Assembly: GCA_009700485.1 (NCBI GenBank)
Contig: WLLZ01000100.1
Coordinates: 1 to 6,293 of the forward strand
DNA from: Actinomycetota bacterium
GTDB lineage: Bacteria; Actinomycetota; Actinomycetes; S36-B12
Length of the DNA stretch: 6,293 nt
Reading direction: 5' to 3'
Below the pieces are notes generated by a model. That model saw only the letters and a program-made list of their open reading frames with translations, did no database searches and was not told where the DNA came from. A program made the translations under genes and the position numbers. Shown in pieces: positions 1-6,134 of the stretch (position 1 is the first letter of the stretch; each line of letters opens with the position of its first letter).

Positions 1-11
1 AAAAACTCTAA

Positions 12-554
12 TTAGCAGCTGTAGATCCGGCAAGCCCAGGCGGGCGGGTCACTTACTCGACCGGGGTTGGCCGCGAAGAGAAAGCCATAAGGATCAGTCG
101 GGACCCCGCGTAGTTGAATTTCTAAATGCAGATGCGATCCAGAGACGTTTCCGGTGGCACCCATGCGGGCGATTCGAGCACCAGCGAAAACTTGGTCACC
201 AACATTTACCTCGGTAGCCGATAGGTGCGCATACATTGAAGCCACCCCGTCACTGTGCGAAATAGTGATCGTGCGACCGTAACTTCCACGCATCCCGACT
301 TCTTTGACGACTCCGCCAGCCACGGCGAAGATGGCATCGCCGGTGTCGCCGTCAAAATCAAGCCCCGAATGCGGGAGCCCGCCCCAGTAGGAGCTGGTCT
401 CGCCGAACTTCGCCGATAGGTTCACTCGGGTGGTTGGCATGGTGATCGAGAGTTGCCGCTCGCGGGGCAGCGGATCTGCGTTCGCAAGGGTGCCGGTGGC
501 AGCGGTGAAAGCGAGGAGTAGCAGGGCGAAAAGTCCGGCCCAAAACATGCGCAC
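12..554 (-). CDS. Secreted M23 family (LytM/lysostaphin-like) metallopeptidase
   Basis: Predicted zinc endopeptidase that cleaves peptide cross-bridges of peptidoglycan outside the membrane. With a GTG start at 554 the protein is 180 aa. An N-terminal signal peptide is visible: Met-Arg, a hydrophobic core of Leu/Ala/Phe at about residues 4-19, and an ANA|D cleavage site near residue 26. The M23 domain fills about residues 44-160, and all metal and catalytic positions are present: H62 and D66 (HSGLD), H110 (YAHL), and H141/H143 (HLHLE). The enzyme should therefore be active rather than a degenerate scaffold. An ATG two codons downstream (548) is an equally possible start; GTG 554 is chosen because it adds the positive residue expected before a signal-peptide core. 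The reading frame stays open back to a GTG at 647, but that extension reads like non-coding DNA. No clear Shine-Dalgarno was seen. No coiled-coil, LysM or SH3 domain is present, so it is a minimal catalytic form. It is divergent from the glycerate kinase, and no functional link is evident. Confidence 0.88.
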   Translation of the reverse strand: MRMFWAGLFALLLLAFTAATGTLANADPLPRERQLSITMPTTRVNLSAKFGETSSYWGGLPHSGLDFDGDTGDAIFAVAGGVVKEVGMRGSYGRTITISHSDGVASMYAHLSATEVNVGDQVFAGARIARMGATGNVSGSHLHLEIQLRGVPTDPYGFLFAANPGRVSDPPAWACRIYSC

Positions 555-656
555 GAGACATTGGTCTACCAGTGCGGATCCAAAATGGGCAAACTCGCTA
601 GGGGCCCCATAGGGGTGGGTGTGATCTATGCCACCCAAGAACGGCACAATTCGGAC
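555..656. promoter_or_regulatory. Divergent intergenic region between M23 peptidase and glycerate kinase
   Basis: About 100 bases separate the two divergent starts and must hold both promoters. I could not assign convincing -35/-10 pairs or a good Shine-Dalgarno to either gene. The only visible structure is an 8-bp palindrome GGGGCCCC (601-608). It is flanked by CTA on the left and TAG on the right, giving an imperfect dyad at 598-612. It could be an operator, but an 8-bp GC palindrome can also arise by chance. Confidence 0.4.
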
Positions 657-1805
657 ATGCGGATCCTGCTGGCACCAAATGCATTCAAGGGCTCCCTGGG
701 TGCACGTGAGGTGGCCGAGCTAGCCGGTGCCCAATTAGCGTCACAGTTTCCCGGTTCGAGGTTCATCACGGTGCCGATTGCCGATGGAGGTGATGGCACC
801 GTTGAGGTGCTCTTGGCTGTTGGGTTTTTGCAGGTGTCAGCGAGCACGGTTGATGCACTTATGCGCGCCAATAGCTCTCGAATGGCCGTGCAGGGCTCGA
901 CCGCGGTAATCGAATTAGCGGAAATTTGCGGCCTGGCCGACGTCCAAGATTTGGCGCCCCGCCCGTGGGATACCTCAAGCTTTGGCGTGGGGCTGGCGGC
1001 ACAAGCAGCGATAGCACAAGGTGCCAAGCACCTACTGATTGCTTTGGGGGGCAGTGCCTCGATTGATGGCGGTTTGGGTTTACTCGCCGGCCTTGGCTAC
1101 CAACTCCTAGACGCCAACGGCGATGAAGTACCTCCGACCGCGAGTGGGCTGATGCGGGTTTCTTCCATCGGCTCGTCGGTAAATCAAGATTTGATTGATG
1201 GATGCTCCTGGACCCTCCTGGTAGATGTCGACAGCCCGGCAACTGGACCTTCCGGTGCGGCTCACGTCTTCGGACCCCAAAAAGGATTGAGCGACGCAGA
1301 GTGCTTTCAAGTCGATGCGGCCATGAGCAGGTGGTGCAGGGTTGTTGCACAACACTCCGGGAGATTCACCGTGGGCGAACTTGAGCAACTTCCCGGGGCT
1401 GGTGCGGCAGGCGGGTTTGCGGTAGCCGCTTCAGGGGTAATCGGCGCGCAGATTGAGTCAGGAGCAGAGGCCATTGCGCGACTAACGGATTTATCGTCTG
1501 CCGTTGACGATGCCGATGCGGTGGTAATTGGTGAAGGGCGTCTTGATGAACAAACATTGGCGGGTAAAGGCCCGGCATTTGTGGCGTCGATCGCCAAGGC
1601 AGCGGGTAAACCGGTTTATGCGCTCGCGGGCTCCTCGACACTGACCGCGAAACAATGTGCATTACTAGGTATCAGAGCTGAGAGCGATGTCGTGACACTA
1701 GTTGAAGTTGCTGGTTCACTTGAAGCAGCACTTGGTGATCCGCGCACTTGGCTCGGCAAAGCTGTTGAAGTACTAGGTCAGCGACTACAAGCTAGTGGGC
1801 TTTAA
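657..1805 (+). CDS. glxK: Glycerate kinase, GlxK/GarK family
   Basis: Cytosolic kinase that phosphorylates D-glycerate with ATP. Family members mostly give 2-phosphoglycerate, feeding glyoxylate, glycerate or glucarate carbon into lower glycolysis. The ATG at 657 gives 382 aa, the normal family length, and starts with the characteristic segment MRILLAPNAFKGSL at residue 1. Other family blocks follow in order: PIADGGDGTVE (about 40-50), LGGSASIDGGLG (130-141), a Gly/Ala-rich LPGAGAAGG, and GEGRLDEQTLAGKGP near residue 300, part of the substrate/nucleotide site. The frame is open upstream to 561, but that extension does not resemble the family. The Shine-Dalgarno is weak. The 130-141 block reads S-I-D where relatives I remember have T-N-D or S-T-D, a small deviation. 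No glyoxylate carboligase or tartronate semialdehyde reductase is seen nearby, so the pathway is not fixed by context. The symbol is family-level; garK-type naming is possible. Its stop overlaps the convergent downstream gene. Confidence 0.93.
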   Translation: MRILLAPNAFKGSLGAREVAELAGAQLASQFPGSRFITVPIADGGDGTVEVLLAVGFLQVSASTVDALMRANSSRMAVQGSTAVIELAEICGLADVQDLAPRPWDTSSFGVGLAAQAAIAQGAKHLLIALGGSASIDGGLGLLAGLGYQLLDANGDEVPPTASGLMRVSSIGSSVNQDLIDGCSWTLLVDVDSPATGPSGAAHVFGPQKGLSDAECFQVDAAMSRWCRVVAQHSGRFTVGELEQLPGAGAAGGFAVAASGVIGAQIESGAEAIARLTDLSSAVDDADAVVIGEGRLDEQTLAGKGPAFVASIAKAAGKPVYALAGSSTLTAKQCALLGIRAESDVVTLVEVAGSLEAALGDPRTWLGKAVEVLGQRLQASGL

Positions 1806-2086
1806 CCCTCTTCAGCGCCGAGTGAGAACCCGGCTTCGATATCTGCATTATTAAATGTGCGGAACGAAACATGGGTTTCGGTTGACTGCACGCCCTTCAC
1901 CTTGGAGATGCCATCGGTTACAACTTTCGCGATGTCCTCGTGGGTGCGCACTTCAATGAGAACCACTAGGTCAATTTTACCGGTCACCGAATAAGCAGCC
2001 GTGACGCCTTGAATCTTGGCGATGGCCTCGCCCGCGGAGTTGACATGCTCGGGTACTACCTGGATAAAGCAAAGGGCAGTGATCAT
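1802..2086 (-). CDS. Stand-alone Lrp/AsnC ligand-binding (RAM) domain protein
   Basis: Small 94-aa protein consisting only of the regulatory RAM/AsnC ligand-binding fold found at the C-terminus of Lrp-type regulators. It has no helix-turn-helix. The sequence starts MITALCFIQV, carries YSVTGKIDLVVLIEV around residues 32-46 (the usual V-T-G-x-x-D turn of the ligand pocket), and ends with the family's STETHVSF strand. Such proteins form oligomeric rings and may bind amino acids or other small effectors. Whether this one modulates a DNA-binding Lrp partner or works alone cannot be read from sequence. ATG 2086 is chosen because the family normally begins there. An in-frame TTG at 2113 overlaps the SDR stop (TTGA) and would add nine residues. 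Only 23 bases separate it from the upstream SDR gene, so the two are probably co-transcribed. Its TAA stop shares TTAA with the stop of the convergent glycerate kinase. Confidence 0.88.
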   Translation of the reverse strand: MITALCFIQVVPEHVNSAGEAIAKIQGVTAAYSVTGKIDLVVLIEVRTHEDIAKVVTDGISKVKGVQSTETHVSFRTFNNADIEAGFSLGAEEG

Positions 2087-2109
2087 GGGTGAAGTGTAGG
2101 CGGGTCGGA

Positions 2110-2910
2110 TCAACCGGCCATGAATCGGCCGCCGTTGACATCAAGTACCGCGCCGGTGATGTAGGAGGATTGGTCGCTTGCAAGGAAGAGCACCGGATCA
2201 ACGCACTCCTGTAACTCGGGCATCCGTCCCAAGGCGATGCCGCCGAGTACCTCGGCGCGATCTGCCTCGGTCATGGCGTCGAACATTGCCTGTAGCCGGC
2301 CGGTGAGAAATAACCCGGGGGCGACCGCATTAACCCGAATACCGCCAGGCCCAACCTCGCGGGCTAGCCGGCGGGTTAAGCCCAAGATGGCGGCTTTAGC
2401 GGCCGCATAGGGCACGCCGGTTACCGGGCTGGTGGAGCGGCCACCGATCGAGGAGAACGTGACGATTGCCCCGCCGCCGGCATTCTGCAGGTGCGGGACC
2501 ACAGCTTGGGCGCAGTTGAAAGTGCCTTTGACATTGACATCGATGACGAGATCAAGATCGGCGGGTGAGATATCGGCTAGGTCTCTTGGGGTGGCCAAAC
2601 TGCCGCCCGCCGCGGCGATCAAGATGTCGATGCGCCCGAAGTAGGCGGCCACCGCACCGACGGCTGCGGTTACGGTGGCCGAATCGCGCACATCTACGGG
2701 GTGCCCGACCGCGTCGATACCGTCGGCGATCAGTTCGGCGACTGTTTGTTCGATCACTTCGGAGTTGATATCGAAGACGGCGACCTTGCCTCCCTCGGCG
2801 CCGATGCCTAGGCAAATTTGGTGCCCGAGACCACCAGCACCGCCGGTAACGATCGCGACTTTGTTAGTGAACCTGGCGGCCGGGTGGGTGATCGAGCGAT
2901 TGGTTGCCAT
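2110..2910 (-). CDS. Short-chain dehydrogenase/reductase (SDR), probably NAD-dependent, BadH/FabG-like
   Basis: Classical SDR oxidoreductase of 266 aa that interconverts an alcohol and a ketone. The Rossmann motif TGGAGGLG is at residues 22-29. An acidic residue ends the second strand (VAVFD, D47), which favours NAD(H) over NADP(H). The NNAG-type motif is replaced by AAAGG (99-103). The active-site set is N126, S154, Y168 and K172 (YAAAK), all present. The C-terminus DVNGGRFMAG is typical. ATG 2910 is chosen over an in-frame GTG at 2916 because AGAAAGA (complement of 2918-2924) lies 7 bases before the ATG and would be too close to the GTG. The gene is divergent from the monooxygenase-OYE fusion and shares a 122-bp regulatory gap with it. 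It therefore probably acts on a hydroxylated or oxo ring intermediate of the same pathway, in the manner of 2-hydroxycyclohexanecarboxyl-CoA dehydrogenase (BadH). This is inference; the fold alone does not give the substrate. Confidence 0.9.
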   Translation of the reverse strand: MATNRSITHPAARFTNKVAIVTGGAGGLGHQICLGIGAEGGKVAVFDINSEVIEQTVAELIADGIDAVGHPVDVRDSATVTAAVGAVAAYFGRIDILIAAAGGSLATPRDLADISPADLDLVIDVNVKGTFNCAQAVVPHLQNAGGGAIVTFSSIGGRSTSPVTGVPYAAAKAAILGLTRRLAREVGPGGIRVNAVAPGLFLTGRLQAMFDAMTEADRAEVLGGIALGRMPELQECVDPVLFLASDQSSYITGAVLDVNGGRFMAG

Positions 2911-2948
2911 GGGCACATCTTTCTGCAGGGTTAGAAATTGGACTTGCG

Positions 2949-2957
2949 TGGGATAAT
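2949..2957 (+). promoter_or_regulatory. Candidate extended -10 promoter for the hydroxylase/oxidoreductase gene
   Basis: TGGGATAAT reads as an extended -10 (TG-N-GATAAT), with GATAAT at 2952-2957 matching five of six consensus bases. No good -35 lies at the proper distance, as is common for extended -10 promoters and activator-dependent promoters. The expected start site near 2964 leaves a leader of about 75 bases before the ATG at 3039. Confidence 0.4.
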
Positions 2958-2964
2958 TTATCCC
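2950..2964. promoter_or_regulatory. Perfect 15-bp inverted repeat, candidate operator of the divergent promoter
   Basis: GGGATAA-T-TTATCCC is a perfect dyad with 7-base arms and a single central base. It covers the candidate -10 elements of both divergent transcripts, so a dimeric repressor bound here would block both. The binding protein is unknown. No regulator with a DNA-binding domain is encoded in the window, so it must be encoded elsewhere. Confidence 0.6.
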
Positions 2965-2984
2965 GCTATTTTGGCGATAGTCAA
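2957..2984 (-). promoter_or_regulatory. Candidate sigma-70-type promoter for the SDR operon
   Basis: On the minus strand a TTGACT -35 element (complement of 2979-2984) is followed, after 16 bases, by GATAAA (complement of 2957-2962) as -10. Five of six and four of six bases match the consensus. Transcription would start near 2950, giving an SDR leader of about 40 bases that contains the AGAAAGA ribosome-binding site. The -10 lies inside the 15-bp inverted repeat. Confidence 0.5.
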
Positions 2985-2990
2985 TAATCC

Positions 2991-3002
2991 GCTACAGGTA
3001 GC
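2991..3002. repeat. Small inverted repeat GCTAC-AG-GTAGC in the hydroxylase leader
   Basis: A perfect dyad with 5-base arms and a 2-base centre lies between the candidate -10 and the start codon of the hydroxylase gene. It could be a second operator half or a short RNA hairpin in the leader. A separate 8-base palindrome CAGCGCTG (3021-3028) sits directly before the ribosome-binding site. Both are short enough to be chance. Confidence 0.35.
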
Positions 3003-3028
3003 TTATTCTGCCAAGGCTGCCAGCGCTG

Positions 3029-3034
3029 AAGGAG
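3029..3034 (+). promoter_or_regulatory. Shine-Dalgarno AAGGAG of the hydroxylase/oxidoreductase gene
   Basis: AAGGAG lies 4 bases before the ATG at 3039 and fixes that start. It is the strongest ribosome-binding site in the window, which suggests the fusion enzyme is efficiently translated once induced. Confidence 0.8.
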
Positions 3035-3038
3035 AACT

Positions 3039-5399
3039 ATGAAAATCGCAGTCGTTGGCGGGGGTCCGGGTGGCCTATATTTCGCGAGTTTGGTGAAGCA
3101 GTTCGAACCCGGATACGAGATCACGGTGTGGGAGCGCAACGCCCCTTTGGACACTTTTGGTTTCGGCGTGGTCTTCAGTGATCAAACGTTATCGGGCATC
3201 CGGGTCTCAGATCCGTCAATCTACGAGGAGATGTCTAAAGAGTTCGCGTATTGGGATGACATCGATATTCATTACCGCGATGAAGTGTTAACAAGCGGCG
3301 GTCACGGATTTGCGGCTATGAGTCGCACCAACCTGCTCGCAATTTTGCAACGTCGTGCGATCGACAATGGTGTAAACGTCCTCTTCAATACCCAAGCTCC
3401 CCCTATCAAAGAGTTGATGGCCGACTACGACCTAGTGCTTGCCAGCGATGGCATTAATAGCTCGACTCGTGAAACCTTTAAAGAGGAGTTCGGAACAACT
3501 GTCGACTTCCGCAAGTGCAAGTTCATCTGGCTAGGAACTCCGGTGGTCTATGAGGCTTTCAAGTTCTTCATCGTCGATACGCCGTGGGGGACGATGCAGG
3601 CTCACGCCTACCCGATGGATTCTCACAGCAGCACGTTTATCGTCGAGATGCATGAAGATATTTGGCGCCGAGCCGGATTCGAAGAAATGGCAGATGCGGC
3701 CGCGGATCTGCCCATTGGGGAAAGCGATGAGCCATCAATTGCTCGAATCGAAGAGATATTCAAGGATTACCTAGGGGGCCAGCCACTGCTCACGAACAAT
3801 AGCCGCTGGGTGAATTTCCGTGCCTTCCGCAATGCCACCTGGGCCCATGAGAATCTCGTTATCTTGGGAGACGCCGCACACACCGCACACTTTGCGATCG
3901 GCTCGGGCACCAAGTTGGCGATGGAAGGTTCAATCTCACTGGCCGCCTGCTTACTCGAACACCGCGATGTAGCCAAGGCCCTCGCTGCCTATGATCAGGA
4001 ACGCCGCCCCGTGGTTGAGAGCACCCAGCGATCAGCGCAAGCTGCGCTTGAGTGGTTCGAGGAGATAACTCAATACGTGGATCAGGATCCGATCCAATTT
4101 GCCTTTAATCTCTTGACCCGCTCACGCCGGATCACTTATGGCAATCTGCGCGAGCGTGATCCTCAGTTTATGGAGCGAGTTGATGTTTGGTTTCTGCAAA
4201 ATCAGATTGCCGAAGGCAAGGTCCCCGCTGACACCACGCCCAGACCGCCGATGTTCATGCCATTTCGAATGCGCGGCTTGGAGCTCCCCAACCGGGTCGT
4301 GGTTTCGGCAATGGATATGTATTCAGCCGAAAACGGTGTGCCCGGAGAGTTCCACTTGGTGCACTTAGGTGCACGGGCACTGGGGGGCGCCGGCTTGGTG
4401 ATGACCGAAATGGTTTGCACCTCGGCTGATGGTCGCATCACACCCGGCTGCGGTGGGCTGTGGACGGATGCGCAGACACTCGCCTGGGCAAAGATCGTCG
4501 ATTTCGTACACACCACCCCTTCGAAAATCGGGGTGCAGCTTGGGCATGCGGGCCGTAAGGGCTCAACCAAACTCATGTGGGATGGCATCGACCAGCCACT
4601 GCCGAACGGTAATTGGCCACTAATTGCGCCATCCCCCCTGCCGTATCAGTCGATAAATCAGGTACCACGTGAAATGACCCGGGCCGACATGGATGCCGTG
4701 AAGGCCGAATTTGTGGAAGCCACCGAGCGGGCCGCGGCCGCCGGCTTTGATCTACTTGAGCTACATGCCGCCCATGGGTATCTACTCTCCAGCTTCTTGA
4801 CCCCAATAAGCAATAAGCGCACTGACGAGTACGGCGGGAGCGTTGAAAACCGGTTGCGTTTCCCGCTCGAGGTCTTTGATGCTGTCCGGGCCGCTTGGCC
4901 GAAGGACCGCCCAATGAGTGTGCGCGTCTCGGCAACAGACTGGGTTGATGAGGGCCTAAGTGGCGAGGACTCAATTGAGATCGCACGCGCCTTCGCTGAG
5001 CACGGTGCCGACATCATCGATGTGTCAACCGGGCAGACCGCAGCCAATGCACGCCCGGCATACGGCCGCACCTATCAGACCCCGTTCGCTGATCGAATTC
5101 GCAATATCTCCAAAGTGGCAACGATGGCCGTCGGGTCGATCAGCAGCTGGGATGACATCAATACGATTATCGCCGCGGGTCGCGCTGACTTATGCGCACT
5201 TGGTCGTCCGCATCTATATGACCCGGCTTGGACCTTGCACGCCACCGCCGATCAGGAGTATCGGATACCGTGGCCCAAGCAATATGCGGCAGGCAGCCGC
5301 AAGCCACCGGCTGGTCGTACCGAAGACCCTAAGCCGCGTCTTAGCTTGGTGGAAAAGGAAGTTGCCCCCGAGCGGCCACGGCGGTGGTTGGTCAACTGA
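3039..5399 (+). CDS. Bifunctional aryl-CoA monooxygenase/OYE reductase (salicylyl-CoA 5-hydroxylase or 2-aminobenzoyl-CoA monooxygenase/reductase family)
   Basis: A 786-aa, two-domain flavoenzyme of the soluble aromatic CoA-thioester pathways. Residues 1 to about 385 form an FAD aromatic hydroxylase: the dinucleotide motif VVGGGPGG (5-12), ribose-binding E32 (VWERN), the D137-G138 motif before INSSTR, and GDAAH (277-281) that closes the FAD site. Residues from about 405 onward form an Old Yellow Enzyme/2,4-dienoyl-CoA-reductase-type FMN barrel. It contains PNRVVVSAMDMYS, QLGHAGRKG, the H576-A-A-H579 active-site pair in LHAAHGYLLSSFL, the SNKRTDEYGGSVENR signature, and VGSI...ALGRP for FMN phosphate. 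It lacks the FAD and iron-sulfur extension of FadH. Family knowledge: SdgC-type enzymes make gentisyl-CoA from salicylyl-CoA; Azoarcus 2-aminobenzoyl-CoA monooxygenase/reductase hydroxylates and then reduces the ring with the same architecture. The reductase half looks intact, so dearomatising chemistry is possible. The substrate is unresolved. The gene is single in its direction and convergent with vapBC. Confidence 0.93.
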   Translation: MKIAVVGGGPGGLYFASLVKQFEPGYEITVWERNAPLDTFGFGVVFSDQTLSGIRVSDPSIYEEMSKEFAYWDDIDIHYRDEVLTSGGHGFAAMSRTNLLAILQRRAIDNGVNVLFNTQAPPIKELMADYDLVLASDGINSSTRETFKEEFGTTVDFRKCKFIWLGTPVVYEAFKFFIVDTPWGTMQAHAYPMDSHSSTFIVEMHEDIWRRAGFEEMADAAADLPIGESDEPSIARIEEIFKDYLGGQPLLTNNSRWVNFRAFRNATWAHENLVILGDAAHTAHFAIGSGTKLAMEGSISLAACLLEHRDVAKALAAYDQERRPVVESTQRSAQAALEWFEEITQYVDQDPIQFAFNLLTRSRRITYGNLRERDPQFMERVDVWFLQNQIAEGKVPADTTPRPPMFMPFRMRGLELPNRVVVSAMDMYSAENGVPGEFHLVHLGARALGGAGLVMTEMVCTSADGRITPGCGGLWTDAQTLAWAKIVDFVHTTPSKIGVQLGHAGRKGSTKLMWDGIDQPLPNGNWPLIAPSPLPYQSINQVPREMTRADMDAVKAEFVEATERAAAAGFDLLELHAAHGYLLSSFLTPISNKRTDEYGGSVENRLRFPLEVFDAVRAAWPKDRPMSVRVSATDWVDEGLSGEDSIEIARAFAEHGADIIDVSTGQTAANARPAYGRTYQTPFADRIRNISKVATMAVGSISSWDDINTIIAAGRADLCALGRPHLYDPAWTLHATADQEYRIPWPKQYAAGSRKPPAGRTEDPKPRLSLVEKEVAPERPRRWLVN

Positions 5400-5430
5400 T
5401 TGTGGTTGGTAATTTACAAAGGTGCTTGCA

Positions 5431-5829
5431 CTATTGGATGCGAGCCGCAGCCACGTCGGTGTGACTGAAATCTAAACCTACGTATAGCAATGGCTCAGTG
5501 GTGGCCTTTGCCAGCGCGTATGAAAAGCAGTCGCCAAAGTTGAGTTGTGCCGGGTGTCCGCTTCCTTTACCAAAATCTCGATATGCATCGCGAGCTATGC
5601 GTGCCTGCTCAACTGTGACCGGAACAATTTCGACGCCTGCGACCTGAAGGAACTCGTCCAGGGAACGCGAAAGCACCGGGTCTTTCCGCGAATCCAACAC
5701 CACACCTGACTCGAGATAGTTTGCGGCAGATATGCACGGGTTTTGTGAATCGGCGATTATCTGAATTAGTTCCTCTGCGTCTTTTTCGCCAATTAATGCA
5801 CTCACTAGGGCTGAGGAGTCGATTATCAA
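5431..5829 (-). CDS. vapC: VapC-type PIN-domain toxin ribonuclease
   Basis: Toxin of a type II toxin-antitoxin pair; PIN-domain proteins of this family are Mg2+-dependent RNases, many cutting tRNA or rRNA. The 132-aa protein is one complete PIN domain. The acidic residues are visible: D4 in MIIDSSALVS, E40 in ISAANYLE, D100 in LNFGDCFSYALA, and D120 in YVGLDFSHTD. The start is unusual: a TTG (5827-5829) sharing TTGA with the antitoxin stop. It must be near here because the first catalytic Asp is residue 4 and no ATG or GTG is available upstream close enough. AAGGG inside the antitoxin end, 8 bases before the TTG, may serve as ribosome-binding site. A rare start and overlap fit the need for less toxin than antitoxin. 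It closely follows the pattern of mycobacterial VapC proteins paired with Rv0623-type antitoxins. The stop is 31 bases from that of the convergent hydroxylase gene. Confidence 0.92.
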   Translation of the reverse strand: MIIDSSALVSALIGEKDAEELIQIIADSQNPCISAANYLESGVVLDSRKDPVLSRSLDEFLQVAGVEIVPVTVEQARIARDAYRDFGKGSGHPAQLNFGDCFSYALAKATTEPLLYVGLDFSHTDVAAARIQ

Positions 5830-6089
5830 AGTGGGAGCCCTTGCGCGTTGTATAGGCCATCGGCGACGTCGTGCAGATTAAGCCCGCTGGTAGCCCGCAC
5901 CCGTGCCGTCGCTCGCGCAGAGATAGCCCGTAGCCGCTCAACTTTGTCTACCGGTTGACTACCAGTTTCACGAGTTGCGATTGACTCTTTTAAGGCCAAG
6001 GTGACGGCACTGGTTACGGTGGTTTGCAAGATCGCGGCCAACTCTCGGGCCAACTCATGGGTTTCGGGGTTTTTAATGTTGAGAGACAT
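5826..6089 (-). CDS. vapB: VapB-type antitoxin (Rv0623/PSK transcription factor-like family)
   Basis: An 87-aa antitoxin that binds and neutralises the PIN toxin encoded directly downstream and normally represses its own promoter. The N-terminus MSLNIKNPETHELARELAAI matches the family's DNA-binding half (S/A-L-N-I-K-x-P-x-x-H-x-L-A-x-E-L-A), followed by TVTSAVTLALKESI. The basic middle (about 48-66) and the C-terminal HDVADGLYN-type segment would contact the toxin. ATG 6089 has no Shine-Dalgarno. TAGATT lies 6 bases before it, so a leaderless transcript is plausible. The stop overlaps the toxin's TTG by 4 bases (TTGA), indicating translational coupling. A 14-bp palindrome and a repeated half-site lie 9-45 bases upstream, where auto-regulation is expected. 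Confidence 0.9.
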   Translation of the reverse strand: MSLNIKNPETHELARELAAILQTTVTSAVTLALKESIATRETGSQPVDKVERLRAISARATARVRATSGLNLHDVADGLYNAQGLPL

Positions 6090-6095
6090 GCGGGT

Positions 6096-6134
6096 AATCT
6101 ACCATGGTAGAAAAACTGGTACTAATGGTAGAAA
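6096..6134 (-). promoter_or_regulatory. vapBC promoter/operator: 14-bp palindrome plus repeated half-site
   Basis: TCTACCATGGTAGA (6098-6111) is a perfect 14-bp palindrome. Its right half continues as ATGGTAGAAA (6104-6113), which recurs at 6125-6134, 21 bases away, or two helical turns on the same DNA face. TAGATT on the minus strand (complement of 6096-6101) overlaps the palindrome and could be the -10 of a leaderless vapB transcript. No good -35 was found. The layout fits binding of VapB or the VapBC complex to several half-sites. Confidence 0.6.

Noticed and set aside
1..11. A-rich run giving a T-tract after the M23 stop on the minus strand, possible terminator
   Set aside because: No stable hairpin was seen before it, and the window ends there.
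555..656. Long open extensions of both the M23 gene (back to a GTG at 647) and the glycerate kinase (from 561) into each other's upstream region
   Set aside because: The extensions overlap antiparallel, do not resemble either family, and would bury the signal peptide of the M23 protein and the conserved N-terminus of the kinase.
2552..2815. Arg-rich open frames within the SDR gene on both strands
   Set aside because: They are out-of-frame shadows of a clearly coding SDR, with low-complexity Arg runs typical of GC-rich alternate frames.
2966..2980. CTAT...ATAG short inverted repeat next to the main dyad
   Set aside because: The arms are only 4 bases with a 7-base gap, expected by chance in this length.
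5400..5430. Possible bidirectional terminator between the hydroxylase and vapC
   Set aside because: Only a 4-base stem (GTGC-TT-GCAC) is visible, without a T-tract, which is too weak to call.
5609..5941. Overlapping minus-strand open frame across vapB/vapC
   Set aside because: It reads through the real vapBC genes in another frame, and its Arg/Cys-rich composition matches no recognised domain.
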